Assembly: GCA_033980235.1 (NCBI GenBank)
Contig: CM067070.1
Span: 5,857,544 to 5,921,543, forward strand
Length of the DNA stretch: 64,000 bases
Direction of reading: 5' to 3'
Source: Diadema setosum
Lineage: Eukaryota > Echinodermata > Echinoidea > Diadematoida > Diadematidae
Under the pieces are notes generated by a model that ran no database searches, was not told the DNA's origin, and saw only the letters and a program-made list of their open reading frames with translations. This document shows, piece after piece, positions 40,254-55,200 of this stretch. Made by a program: the position numbers and the translations under genes. Position 1 is the stretch's first letter; every line of letters starts with the position of its first letter.

Positions 40254-43200
40254 CACACACAAACACACACATACGCACACACATACGCAGTGTCCAACCG
40301 TGTGTTCGTACTGTATTCACATAGTAAACGCTCGAATTGAACAGTGTGAAGAATATTTCACACTGTGGTGTGGTTTTTCATAGGGTTTTCACATAGTAAT
40401 TGTCTGTTTCACACTTTGAATTGATATCACAAAGTGAACGGATGATTCACACTGTGTTTGCACGGTTAAAACGCTCGAATCTACCAGTGCGGAGAAATTA
40501 TACACTGTGTTCATAATGTGTTTCACACTGTGTTTACAATGTGTTTCACACTGTGTTTCAGATTTTAGGATGTTGTGTTCTTTCCAGCAGGGATGCTCAG
40601 GATAGCGGAATGCTTTAGAAGTTGATCTGTCAAATTAAATCTATTGTTGTCGGTCGTGTCTTCTTTATCAACAGTTATCTTGGAGAAAATGACATAACAG
40701 AAATCGAGCCAGGAGCGTTCCAAGGTCTAAGCAGACTCTTAGTGCTGTAAGTACGACATTCAATGTTTTCGACTCTCTTTCGATCATTATGTAATGGTAT
40801 GTGACCCGCCACAACAAAAGAATCCGAAAGTCGCTGTAGGCTGAGCCGAGTTTGAAAGTCAGATCATCAAAATGGGTCAAAATCACGCTTTTTTATTTAT
40901 TTATTTTTTTTTTGGGGGGGGGGCATAATTTTGCAATTTGAAGCTTAATGACCAAAGAAAAGGCAAGAAATAGGGTTTTTTTTTCTGGACCATCATGTTC
41001 CGAATTTCAACGGAACAGAAACGAGTCTGAAGATTTGGACGAAGCGCCGCAGACAGACTCCACCCCTAGCAACGAGGAAGCGGTGATCTTATTGGTAAGT
41101 GCGTGGAATCCTGGTTACTGATTGATGTGCGTAGGCTAAAGCACTAAGCTTGAATAATATCGCGGATGTTGCTAGGAGCAGAACTACTACTTAGTATTGT
41201 CAAGAGGGGAAATTTGTCTTACCTTTCCTTGGTTATGATTGCGTCGAGAGGGAAACTTTGAAGGTTTATTTTTTTTTTCGCGAAACCCTGATTTTTATAG
41301 ACCACTCAACATAATTTCATAATGTCATTGATTTCTCCGTAACCGAATCCTCTTACGAGTCGTGTATTTACTATGCAAATAAAGCGAAAAAGTAAGGGAA
41401 TGATTGCATGTTACTTTTTGAAAATCACCCCCCCCCCCCCACCTTCGGATCCTTTTTGTTGTAGCAGGTCAAACACATCTAAATACACACACACACACAC
41501 ACACACACACACGAACACACACAAACACACACACATCTCTCTCTCTCTCCCTTTCTCTCTCTCTCTCTCTCTCTATACCAACAAAACTCAGAATTCAACT
41601 CAACCATCAGCAAAATACGATGTAGGTACTAAAAGTGGTAAGATTCATCTAATTGGTAAAATCAAACAAAGTAAAAAACATTTTAATGTGATTTTGCCGT
41701 CAAAAGCGACGGTCGTATACAACGTAAAAGACTTCTAGCTGTCAGCAGGCGCGCCGAAAGCAGTTGTGGATGGGGGGGGGGGGGGGAAATATTGGATGGG
41801 GCTCACGATAGACCATACATATGTTACACAATATACACATACACACACACATACACACAAACACACACACACATGTATCTATATAATAATTCTGCCCCCC
41901 CACGGAAAAACACAGTAACTGACATTTTTATGAATGTTTACTTTTTTGCAAAAATGAATAGTTTACCCAATGCTCTCCAATGTTAACAGGTCAGTTTTGC
42001 AAAAAAAAAAAAATGAAAGTGACCAAAAATGCAATTTTTCACTTTTGCAAAAAGCAGTAACTGCATCCAGTTGATTCAACTTTGCAAGTTTCCCCACGGA
42101 AGAAAGCAGTAACTAACAAAGCCCACGGAAAAAAGCAGTAACTAACAATTTAGTCTAATCATTCAGACTCTGTATAGTCCTTCCTGTATATTTTTTCCCC
42201 TAATACCATTTATTTTTTCTACTAATTTTTTTGAACAATGTAAACAGCAGTTTCTTCCATAATTTAGGGGAGTAGATATAAAAAAGATTGTTTCACCAGT
42301 AACTTGACTCTGCCCGCAGGGAATCATATGACAAGTTGTAGAAAAAGCTTCTTTCTGGAGACTAGCAAACCTGGCAGACTCAGCGCGCTCAGAGTGTAGA
42401 ATACGCGTGCAGCTAGCTTCATGCGCGTAAATTCTGCAGCATACTGCACAGTAACTAGCTAAACACTGCATCACATCACAGTCATCACTTGCACAGTATT
42501 GCAGGTCTGGTACAGTCTGAGTGATCATGCCAGTGCTAACCATGCTGTCACACATTTTCTGCGGTCCAGGCATGCCTCTAAATCTATCATGAATTGCAGA
42601 GGAAAAGTCATGGTAGCCATGGCTTTGGCCAGAACAAGAAAATCTAGGTGAGCTGAAAATATATTGAAGGGAGATGAGCACTAATATTAATACACTAACG
42701 TTAGTCTAACGTTAGATGTAGGCCCTATAGGTCTACCGCGTACCAGATCTAACGTTACATAGTAGGCCTAGATCTATTGTTAACCGGTTAGTGTTAGACA
42801 AAATGTCAGTAGGCCTAGGCCTAATCTAACGTAATAGATCTAGGTCTAGCACTAACATTGGGCATAGATCTGTAGTCTAGCTTAAGTGTAATATCAGAGT
42901 TCGACTAGGATCTAAGACAAAGAGACTTGATATTTTATTGTCTAGTCCAGGGTCATGTGTCAGGGGCAAGTCCGGGCACTTCAAAGTTCAATTAGGGTAG
43001 GCCTACATGTACCTTATTTTTACACAGAATGCCATTCAATCGACAAGACCTAGTCTAGGTCTAGCGTTAGGTCCTAGATCTTATAGATCTAGACTAACCA
43101 GAAAGTAGAAGAACTTTATAACCTGGTGGTGGTAACAATTCTCCTCCTATGGTCATGTGACATGTGCAGTTACTGCTTTTTTCCATGGGGAAAACAGCAG

Positions 43201-46200
43201 ACTCCTGGCCGTCTGCAGTTACTGCTTTTTTCCATGGGGAAACTACCCAGAAACAAGGGTGAGCCACCGCAGTAACTGCATTTTCCTAAATAACATTTAA
43301 AAAATAATGGAAACATATTTTTTTCCTAGGTATTGTTAGACAACTAGGTATGGTGCATAATCATACCACAAAATTATTTTTGAATGTTTCTGTGTTTTTA
43401 AAGAATCTGCAAAAAACACATAATCGCATTTATCTCAGCTCAGCAGTTATGCAGTTACTGCTTTCTTCCGTGGGGGGGGGGGGGGGGCAGTTATATATAC
43501 ATGTATATATATATATTATGTAAACACATATTTATGCATATAAGATTTATATATTTGTTAAAATTAAACACTATGTTTGTTTATATCAAATGAAGGAAAT
43601 AACACTTTTGAGGGTAATTTGAATTTAATACATTTTGATACATTTTGGCGAGTGAGCGCAGCGAGCGAGCCGAACATTTTTGTATTTCAGCTTACGAAAC
43701 ATGGAATTCTTGTCATCTTTTTAAATCAAGATATAGTGACAGCCCTTTAGATAACGATTCATACCAACAATCTGAAGACTTGAAAAAATACTCTCAATTA
43801 TAGCACACGCGAGTGAGCCGAAAATTTTATATTTCCGCGTCATCATCACGTTTTGTTCTTATCTCTCTTTTTGTTGGATAAATTTTGGCGACCGAGCGTA
43901 GCGAGCGACCCGAAAATGTTTGAATTTCAACTTACAGAACATGGAATTCTTGTATTTTTTTTTTTTTTTTGCTTATTTAAGCCTACAATTCAATTCAAGA
44001 TGTAGTGACGGCCTTATAATTAACGATTTATACCAACAAACAGAGGAGTTGAAAAAAAAAATACTCTAAATTAGTACGAGCGAGTGAGCCGAAATTTGAA
44101 TGTTTCCGCGTCATCATAACGTTTTGTTCTTATCTTGTTTGATTTGTGTGGGGTTTTTTGCGCCCTCCCCCCCCCCCTCCCGTATGCTCGAAACCGTTGG
44201 CACCCTCTTTTGATCCGATCGGCGATCGCTTCAGAACGAAAGAAATTGCAGCCGCTTATCCGTGTTACATTTTTCCTGCTAAATATAAAATGATATGCGT
44301 GAACACAATAGACATTGTCATTTTGTCCGCATCATCATTACATTTTATTCTTATTTTTTGTTCTTTTTTGTTTTTATAAATATTGGCGAGCGTGCGCAGC
44401 GAGCGAGCTGATATTTTTTGTGTTTCAGCTCAAGAAAACATGGAATTCTTGTCATTTGTTGTTTTTTTTTTGTTTTTTTGTTGTTTTTTTTTTTGGTTTT
44501 TGCTTATTAAATCTTACAATTCTATTCAAGATATAGTGACGGCCTTATAGATAACGATTTATACCAACAAACTGAGGACTTGAAAAAAAAAAAGTACTCT
44601 AAATTAGTCAGTGGCGTATCTAGGGAAAACGGCGCCCGGGGCAAGCGCGAAAATTGCGCCCCTAATTTCTGAAAAACTGTTCAACCCCAACCCCATCCCG
44701 TTAGGGACCTTGGAAAAGTCTAAATGATATGCTTTTTCAAGCAGATAAAAGGGGTCTTTTGAGGGTGATCTAAATGTAATACATTTTAGTATTAAATCTT
44801 ACAATTCTAATCAAGATATAGTGACGGCCTTATAGATAATGATTTATACCAACAAACTATGAGGACTTGAAAAAAAAAAAGAGAATACTCTAAATTATTA
44901 CGTGCGAATGAGCCGAAATTTGTATATTTCCGCGTCATCATCACGTTTTGTTCTTATCTTTTTGTGACAAACTTTGGCGAGCGAGCGCAGCGAAACAATA
45001 AATCATAAAAAAAAGGTGAAACCAAATATATGAAGACGACCAGTCTATGGCCGTGTTTATGCTTCCTCTTTTCGGGCCAGAATCAGCGTTTTGAAACGTG
45101 ATTAGTGCAAAACGGTGTTGCGTTCATGCTCACTTCGATAGAAACGCTTATTCAAAACGCCGATCCAAAACGCACAAAAAGGTGCTTTTACGATCGGTGT
45201 TTCTGACTAATTACGTTTGACGGGGAATCATAAACGCAACAGCGTTTCTAAACGTGTTTAGAGTGACGTCATCTAAACGCCTTTCCGGTTCACGTGAAAA
45301 ATCGCGCGCCCGGCCAGCCAGCTACCCTGGCCTGTGCAATTTTCCCATGCACTGTGTATACGCAATGTCTTTCCCAGCTGCTCTCCCAGGCCAGGCCACC
45401 AATCGCAGCGCGCACCCCAATTTGACCTGCCTCTGCTGAGGTCAGCGAAGCAATTGCAAACGCTCTTTCCAAGGCTCGAAGAAAGTGAGCATAACAGTGG
45501 TCCAATGAATGGCGTTTTGAATCGCAAATTGAGCATAAACATACCCTAAGTGACGGACACCTGCCTGTAAAACAAAATAACATTTCTGTTGTGTAGTACA
45601 TATTCCTGTTTTAAGCTGTTTATAGAGAAGAGAAAATGGATAAACAAGAAGGATAAGTTTTAACAACGAAACAAGTCTTGACAAGATATATCAACAAATG
45701 AAGAGTCTAAAAGATAAATAAAGTGCACTACTGCACTATAGACGTCAATGTTCAAGTCAACTTGACAGGATGGTGTTATTTCACAAGTTACCACACAAAA
45801 CTTTAGAGTTAGTTTTCGTTCCATATGACAGTAAGTCAGTAAAATACTATAATCCAGTACCTACGAATGAAATAGAGTGAAATATTTGTTTATAATATTT
45901 ATTAAGTACACTAAAAATTATGTCAACAACAAATGTATTATTGTAGTGTAACTCACACCAATCTTGCTGTTTTTTCTTGCACGTTCGAGTAACATTGAAC
46001 ATAACAAAACTTGATAATTCTCTTCATGACTTGTAGCCGAGGTTCATGTCGATTTTTGCTGATTGCAATAAATCCAATTGAATTCAGTGGACACCCACGG
46101 GATCTCTGTCTGCAACATCTGACAAATAGACTCGTGGTTTCATCATGAGTGTCTGACTTGTAATAATTTTGTAGCTTCTGTTTCATAGGTTAAGGTACAA

Positions 46201-49200
46201 TTTTCCTTCCTTCCTTCTTTCTTGATTTCTTTATAATGTTCGTTCTTTTCATTTTTTTTCTTTTGTTCTTTCATTGAAATTCATTCTTTCTTTCTTTCTC
46301 TCTCTCTTTCTATCTTTTCTTTCTCTCTTTTTTCGTTCTCTTTTGCTTTCATTCATTCATTCTCTTCTTTCTTTCTTTCTTTCTTTCTTTCTTTTTTTTT
46401 TTTGGGGGGGGGGAGGGCTCCGTTTTGACCCTACCTTTTGCATAAAGGGATGAGGCACCCCATTTGTTTTATGTTTTATAAGCTGGAGAATGACGAGTGT
46501 GGTGATATGGATTGTAGAAGGGGAGGGGTGGTGGCGCTTTGTTGTTGTTGTTGTTGTTTTTTTGTACTTTCCCAGCCTCTGGATTTACCCCAAGTCGAAA
46601 CTCGTCCGAAAAAAAAAAAAAAAACAGATGAGCGGGGATGGGGGGGGGGGGGGGGGTTAAAACTATTTTCTGGGAGCGCTACCTACGTCAGGTGTCACAT
46701 TAGTAACAACTAGCGGTGGAAGCGGGACGTATGGATTTTTTTTTTTTTCTCAGGGGGGGGGGGGGCACACGTACAAAAATTACAAAATAAAGAACAATTT
46801 TTAACAAGTTGCGTCAAAAGGAGGGTGTGCATGCGCAAGTTGTGCCCTCATCTAAATCCGCCAGTGTTCAAAGCTAACATTTTGATATTTACACGGTTTT
46901 CCATAGCCAAAGCCCACTAAAAACTGCAACAATTACCGTTGAATGCGGTTGAGATAATCTGCTCACAATCAACGAAAAAAAAAATGAATAATATCTTAAC
47001 ATTTATGACTTATGAGAGTTAGAATTACTAGTCTTAGCTAATAAATTTCCCTATTTGTATTTCATTTATATTTATCTATATTTTCATTTTATCTTATTCA
47101 TTTTTATCTATTTTTTTTTGAGGGGGGGACTTGGGTCGTTCTTATATTCAGATGCTCAATTTGCAGTAGCGATAGAAATGAAAGCATCACGGACGTTCGT
47201 CTACGTTTAGGGCTTTAATGACATTGTTTTCTGTAATTTTATACGTGCTCATAAAATTCTTATAATTTTGTGGTACATACCCATGATATGTCAGATCCAG
47301 AACACGGTCAGATACTAGATGCCATGTACCATGAAATGGGCACATCATTTTGTTTGAAAAACAAAATTATTTTGAAAATACCTTTTTTGCGTATTTTTAA
47401 GTGTTAGGTCCTTGTCAAATGCAAAATATCAGTCAAGAGTCAACCAAACCATACATTTCCTGAAAGGAAATTTATCAGGCTTTGAGATGGCATGAAGAAA
47501 AAATCTGGTTCTTACATCATCCTGATGTGTTCTAATGGAAAGAGTGTCATAAAGTTCGAAAATTTTCAATTGTACATCGTTCAAAATTCTAACCCATAGT
47601 ATACATAGAGTATAATATCATATACATTGTCACGAACTCGCAGTTTCATGATTGTGAGTGTATTTGACTGTCTGTACAAATACCTCCGTGAGCCGTGCAA
47701 GGAGGGCCGAGTATGGCGGGGTTCCTTTTGTTGCAGTTTACAAAGATCACTTTAAATTAAACTACAGTGGTTGTGTTTGAAGCATCATTGTATCAGAAGC
47801 AGATCATCAACACAAGCGGCACACATACTAAGTTCATCATCACTTACATTATGTCACTCGCAGGCGTCACTTATAAAATGATGTTAAATTGGCACACCTT
47901 AAGGCTGTGTCACACATTGTTTATGCCCTGTCACACCTTTCCGGGCAAGCTACTCGGGCTTGTTACGTGTATGGATTTTCTAGCAATCCGGACATTCCTG
48001 AGGCGGAAAAGGATTTGAGCGAGTCAGCGCATGTATCTTACTTGCTGGACGCGTTCTACGTACTTAAATTATACTTGCGAGTATACTGTGTGACTTTTGT
48101 ACCAGTCGCGTGGGTGCTGACAACTCAGTGAAGGAATTCCTCTAATGGAATGGCTGAAATCCCACAGAATTGCATTATCCTGGCTGCATACGGGACTGCG
48201 AAGTACCTGCGTGGGAGTTGCCTGGGAAGTGCTGCCGCTAAGGGCCTCCTACTGGCGTTCTGCGTGGACCTCTCCGGGCATTCCCGCGACTCACCCGGAA
48301 AAAGTTTTGGTCATGCTCAAAAACTTGGCTTACCCCAAAACCTCAAAAACTTGGCTTACATACTTGTTCGCCCGCTGAAAATCTTCCACGTGCTGGAAAC
48401 TACCCCTCGCCACAAGCCCGCGTAGCTTGCCCGGAAAGGTGTGACAGGGCCTAAAGGCGGTGTCACACCTGTCCGGGCAAGCTACGCGGGCTTGTGGCGA
48501 GGAGGTAGTTTAAAGCACGTAGAAGATTTTCCGCGGGCGGACAAGAATGTTGGCAATTTTCGCACTTGTTTCTTACTTACTAGACGCGTGCTACTTAGCT
48601 TCTACTTGCGTGCGTTCCGTGTGACTCGCGTGAGAGCTTTGAAACCGATCCATTTTCTGTTACGAGCGACTTACGGGGATTGCGAAGTACCTGCTTTGGA
48701 GTTGCCTGTGAGGTGCTACCGGTAAGGGTTTCCTACTTGTGTTCTGCGCGTACCTCTACGGGCTACTCCCGTGACTCTTCCGGACCAAGTTTTGAGCATG
48801 CTCAAGGCCTTGTCATACCGTATCTGGGGAAGTTTTGCGGCTTGACTTGCGGGGAAACAAATTTGCTACCCGGAGCTCTCCGCAGTTGGCCCGAACTTGA
48901 CAGTACCTAGCACTTATCTCGTCCTTAGTTGCCCGAAGGTGCGCACGCTAGTCCAATTTTCCCGCAGCAAAGTTTTGAGCATGACCAAAACTATTTCCGG
49001 ATGAGTCGCGAGGATTGCCCGAAGAGTTCCACGCAGAACACCCGTAGGAGGGCCGTAGCCGCCGCAATTCACAGGCATTTGACCCACTTGAAGTAGGTAA
49101 GTTGCCCGCTGATCTATGCCTATGTGAAGGGAGTGCGTGCCATTTGTGGGCTCATTCTCTTCTTTGTCCTCTGTCCTCTGTGGCGTCGAGGACTACCTGG

Positions 49201-52200
49201 TCCCTTTCGGACAGGACTTCATCCGCCGAATGGACTTCAGCAGCAATTTGATGCATTTGCTGTGAATCTTCCGGGCTTTGTGGCTGTCCATCCATTGGAC
49301 GGTCTCTGCCCTTGTGCACTTTCCGTCTACGGGGCATCTTCACTTCTTGAAAGCTAGTTGACAAATGATTGTTTGCCCATCCACTCGAACCAGCCTATTG
49401 TTCAGGCTAGCACTCACCTCGCAGGCGACTAGTACGCAGATAACACGCAGTTGTGGCGCAGGTACTTCGCAGAGCCCGTATGTCGCCCGTAACTGACATA
49501 AAAGAAGCTATCACGAAGCTATCACGTGACACCCACTCGCCTAACATGCAGTTCAACGGAATACACGCAGGAAGGACTTAGGTATCACGCGTTTATCATG
49601 TAATACCCACGCCAAACTCGCCGTAAACCTTGTCCGGCCGCAGAAATTATTCTGCGTGCTGAAAAATCCCCATACGCAATAAGCCCGCGTAGCTGGTGTG
49701 ACAGGGCCTTTTTTGGCAGCGGGTAAACAGAGCCAGCGAGCGCACCTCCGGGTAACTACTTTTGAGATACATGCTAGGTACTGTCATGTGCGGGTCATCT
49801 GCGGGGACCTCCGGATAGCAAAAATGTTCTTCGGAAGTCGCACGCAAGGCTGGTGTGACACGGCCTTTAGCAATGTTGCGGATAAAAAAATATGCGTGCG
49901 CACCTCCGGGCAACTACGGTTGAGTTACGTGCTAGGTAATGTGCGGATCATCTACGGGGACCTCCGGGTAGTCAAAATTGTTCTTTGCAAGTCGCACGCA
50001 AGGCTTGCCCGGAAAGGTGTGACACGGCCTTAATTTTGTTACCAACTCAATCGAGCTAACGTGGTACACACACGCACAAAGCAGATGGTCAAAGAAAAAG
50101 AAAAAAAGAAGCAACACACACAAAACAAAATGTTACATAAATTTGCATAAACAAACACATGAGATTTTTGTTAACACCGATAACAATCTTAATGATTAAT
50201 AGCCAAGAGAGATTCAGACCAGTAAAATGTTCCTCTCTTCCCCTCCCTCCACTTTCTCTATCATTATTTTTGCTTAATTCATCGACTTCTTTGGTATTTG
50301 ATGTTACCTCGTAATGGAATAGAATAACCAGACGGAGAGAACATTTGATTTAACAAATTCTAAGACATTATAAAGATCTTCGTCCATGTCTTAGTCTCAC
50401 ACTTCTTCTCTGTATATAACGCGCTTTTTATTTTGCTTCCTTTTTTTTCACAGCGATATTGCGGGCAACAATCTCATTGAAATAACTAAAGGACTGTTTG
50501 GTCACTTCGATGGATTAATGTTGCTGTAAGTTTTGGTTTTCTTTCTTTTCGTATGTTTCATTTGACATTATCATACGGTATTTACAGTTCAGTGGTACAT
50601 TGTATAGGATAGTGGGTCTCTCCATTTTTCTTAGTGGATAGTGGGTCTCTCCATTTTTCTTAGTGGGTCTCTCCATTTTTCGCTTAGTGGGTCTCTCCAT
50701 TTTTCGTTAGTGGGTCTCTCCATTTTTCGCACTTTAAGCAAAGTTATACATGTACTTCATTTCGATCACTTCTGTTTCTTTTTCTACAACAATGTATAAT
50801 TACTATAAGGTCCTCAATTATTGTACATTCTTTTCAATACATAATGTTCTGTTTACCTTATTCTCTGTTGTCAAAAAATGTGTAACTTATGTTTTGTCGG
50901 AAAATGAAATAAACTTTGAATTGAATTGATAATTGAAGAACAGAGACCTTATTGACTCATCAAAACATCTGCAAACAATAAGGAAAAAAAATTCAAGGCG
51001 CAATAATGTTAAAGAATTTCAAAATCGGGTAATATGAAGTCTGATTTTATCACATGAAGGACCCCCTCTCCCGATAAACATTTTTTTATTCTTTTTACTT
51101 CGTTTTTCAAATTATATAGCTACATATTGTAATGAAAAGATTTTGAAGGAGGTCAAATAGATATAGGAAAATCATATCTTCTTCCTGTCGTCATTGTTGA
51201 TCTCGTTATGAATAATACATTCATCTACGAAATTGTCTTTATGCGCAATGTTTAATGCGCAATGATTGCAAGAAATCTTCGACTTAGATTTTGTTTCTTT
51301 GCTTTATGACAGGAATCTCTCCAATAACCTGAACGCAGTAATAAAAGGACACGCATTCGATGATATGGACAGTCTTTTGCTTTTGTGAGTATATGAAGGG
51401 CATAACCTCATGAAATTGAAAGTAATGAATGGCTCTATGTTTACAGGTTTTTTTTTCACTTAGTTTGTTTTTTTTCTAAACATTGTTAGTGTTGAATGCT
51501 TATGGACTATCTCTTGTTATGTTATTGGTGATCCTGTCACATAATACCCTAGAATATTTTTCAAGATTATTTTACCACAAGGTCTGGCGCTTAAAAGTTT
51601 GGTCCACTTCGACTTGTTAGGGTTTTGCTTGTTTGGGATTTGGAAGCATAAGATGAAAAAAGAGTAGTGTTTTCTTTTGGTTTTTCAGGAAACCGTTTTT
51701 ACTTTTTTGTTGGTTTTTCTCACCAGAGTGACTGCATTAAGTAGTCCACATATTACATGAAAGTGTGAATGAAATGACACAGCAATTATCAATAGGAATA
51801 ATAACAGTAACCAGATTAGACACTCAAACATTGAAATATAGGAATAGAAAGAGTGGTGAATCCATATCCTATTTCACAGATACCAAGAAATCGTCTTTAT
51901 TGACCACACAGTCAAGGCATCAGATTGCGTTATAATTTTTAATAAGAGCTTAACTTAAAAACCCCTCTCATGTATAAAACTGTAGCATTCTAATAGTTTC
52001 AACTTGCTTCTTTTTTGCGGGTAGGCGCATCCATACTCAGAATGCTTATACGAATGTTTGTTAACCTGAGCGTCTCCGATTTTTAAACTGCGCCTTACCT
52101 ATATATCTGATCTTAGTAATCTTGTGTGTCAACTTTCATTCAACTGTTAACTCTGTATGTGCCGTGGTGGAAACCCCCTCTGTGTCACGTTATTCTGAGA

Positions 52201-55200
52201 CACGAAGGTAGTCATGCTTTGAGAAAGAATTCTGATTTTCCAATTTGTATAACTTCTACAAATTTCTGTTAAGTTGAGCATAATAGTAGGCAAAGTTAAA
52301 GAGGAATGCCAAGCTTTGTTTCGATATAAATTGTATGACGAATCTATTTTCAATGTTTCTTTTGAATGACCAGTTGCTACATTACTCTAAAGACATGGCT
52401 TTGCACCTAAAACCGTGATAGAAACTTAGAATGTACGAGCAAATCTAGAACAGTTGGGAACACCGCTTGATAGTCAATCACCACACAGAATGCAAGCCGT
52501 ATAAGAGAGGAACAAAAGCACGAGAAACGCTTTCATTGTGCCGCGGAATTAGCAGTGATTAACGATTTATCGATCGGTTTTGGCGGCTTTGTGTGTTGAG
52601 CAGAAAATGCGAAGTTGGCACGGCGTCGACTGAGTCGGAAGTGCGAACGTGGCATAATAAAGAGTTAATCAAAATTGCAGATCAATGTCTATCTACGAGA
52701 ATAAGGAAACAAACGAGACGGTTATGAATATGACATGCATTCGATATGTGAATGGACCGGGGTATGAAAATAATATACATCTAAGAATGTTTACATGTAA
52801 TGATGGTGATTGTGCATAATAAATTTCTTTTATGTTTCACCTTAATTTGGTTTGCAGGGACATTTGGAACATAAATCTAAAGGACATTGAGAGAGGCGCC
52901 TTTGAAAGTCTCACAAACCTCTTCTTCCTGTAAGTTGTCAAATTATCTTTTTTTTTTGTCCATTAAGATATGACCATGCATCACAAAGCCAACAAAAAAA
53001 AATCGTACTCCTTGATTTCACGCAAGGATTCAAAAAAGGTGAAAAGAGTCAATCAAATCAATTTCGAGTACACATAATGGCGATTCCTAGTCTAAGTTAT
53101 GCTTTAAAAGCGATGGCTAGTATCTGATCAGTGTCGGGCGATCTTTAATGGACCGTTAACGACCGCCCCGACACTGTACATGCATGCTAACCTGGATCAT
53201 TGCATTGCACATTACCTGAAAATAAGACCATTCTGAAGCAAATAATGTCACACAACAATAGACATATAATGCACTCTTAAATGAATCCAAAAAGGATTGG
53301 AACAATCCTCTCTCTGCATTCCTACTGATTCCCACTTATCAGTTACTAGCCATTCCCTTGAAGTTTGGATCATAAAAGTAATGGGAAAGTTTATTTTCAG
53401 TAATTGTTCTACAACACCTCTGTAGAGTACTGTTATCAGGTGTGTGTTAGAGTCCCCTTTTCATTTCTTGAATAATCTTTTGCACAGTCTTTCATTTTCT
53501 CTTTGATAATCCTTCATTTTTGTTGTTCCAGTGGTTAACATCCTGTTTTTTGTTCCATTTATCGCACAGCCAGAAAGCAAAACACTTTTGAGCTACTGCC
53601 TGGGGCCCCGTACAGGATAAAATATCTGACATATTTTGGACATCCGATGGGTACTACTTCCATCGCAAAAGAAATTAGCCGTGACCCTTATCGGCTGAAT
53701 GAAACCAATGTGTGTGTAGGGGGGGGGGGCACTTTGGGGCCACTGTCTGGGGCCCGTACAGGATAGAATAACTGGCTTTGGTATTTTGGATTTCTCTGAT
53801 GGGTACTACTTCCATTGCAAAAGAAATTAGCCGTGACCCTTTTCAGCTGAATGAAACTAATGTGTGTGTGTGGAGGGGGGGGGGGGGGCACTTTTGGGCT
53901 ACTGTCTGGAGCCCCGTACAGAGTAAAATGGCTGGCTTTGGTGTTTTGGATATCCTTCCATTGCAAAAGAAATTAGCCGTGACTCTTTTCAGCTGAATAA
54001 AATCAATGTATTGGTGTTTGTACAGAGGGCCTATAGGGGGTGGGGCACTTTGGGGCTACTGTCTGGGGCCCCGTACAGGATAACATAGCTGGCATTGCTG
54101 TTTTGGATATCTCTGATGGGAACTACTTCCACTGCAAAAGAAATTAGCCGTGACCCTTTTCAGCTAAATAACACCATATTTGTGGGGCCCTTTGGGGCTA
54201 CTGTCTGGGGCCCCGTGAAGGATAAATTAGCTGGCATTGCTGTTTTCATGATAAGTACACCCAAAGGAACAATATGCACCAACGTTTGTCCGTGACCCCG
54301 TTCGGCTGTATAAATCCATTTTTCGGGGGCCCTTTTTGTGGCCCTATATGCTATAGGATGTGACTTGCCAGCATTTCATTTTATTGACCCTTGGCCACAT
54401 CCTTATATGATGAGACCATCAAAAAGTGTGACCCTTTTCAGCTGAGTAAATATTTTGGGCCACCGGTCTACATGTTGGTTCATGCGATGTGCTAATCGTT
54501 GGGTTGTACGCCATATGTACAGAGCTTCACATCGACACTTGGACTCGTAAATAAAATTGCTGCATTGCGTAAGAGCGAAAACATCCTTTCGGACAGACGA
54601 GATCATTCTGTGTGTGGTAAATACTATGCGCGCTTCAACACAAGGAAAAGCACTGGATACAGCTTGCTTGATTTGTTTCTCAAACTTTTTGGAAGCCTTC
54701 CCTCGCCACGGAAGTTTGGTATATAATTCATGAAGAGCTCAGTTGCAAAAGGTACTACTTCCATTTTCCGTCAAAATCCACTTTTTGGTCTTGGTGTACT
54801 CATTATTAGGACCTCTTTACATCTTTTCTAATAAAAAGCTGAATTTCCAAACGGAAAATGTTTACAAATTACACTTAAAATCAGTTCGGTTTCAAAAGGT
54901 ACTACATACATTTCAGTTGGGTTTCAAAAGGTACTACATCCATTTTAGTTGGGTTTCAAAAGGTGTTACAGCCACTCCAATCACATCATTGGGAAATTGA
55001 TCAATCAGACAGCAGCACTGACTTAACCCTTTACCATTGTCTACTGACTAAATCTATAAACAATAGAAGTTGGCTTTTGGCATTTTGGATTTCTGTTAAA
55101 ATCTCTACGCAAATCTGACAAGTATCTTGAAAAACTCACCACATTTTCATTAAGCAATAGAGGAAAATGAAGGAGAACCCATTGACAAAACAAACCGTCC

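Noticed and set aside
48145..48910. Overlapping GC-rich ORFs of 76-94 residues
   Set aside because: They lie in the 2.1-kb inverted-repeat element, overlap in several frames and show no domain.
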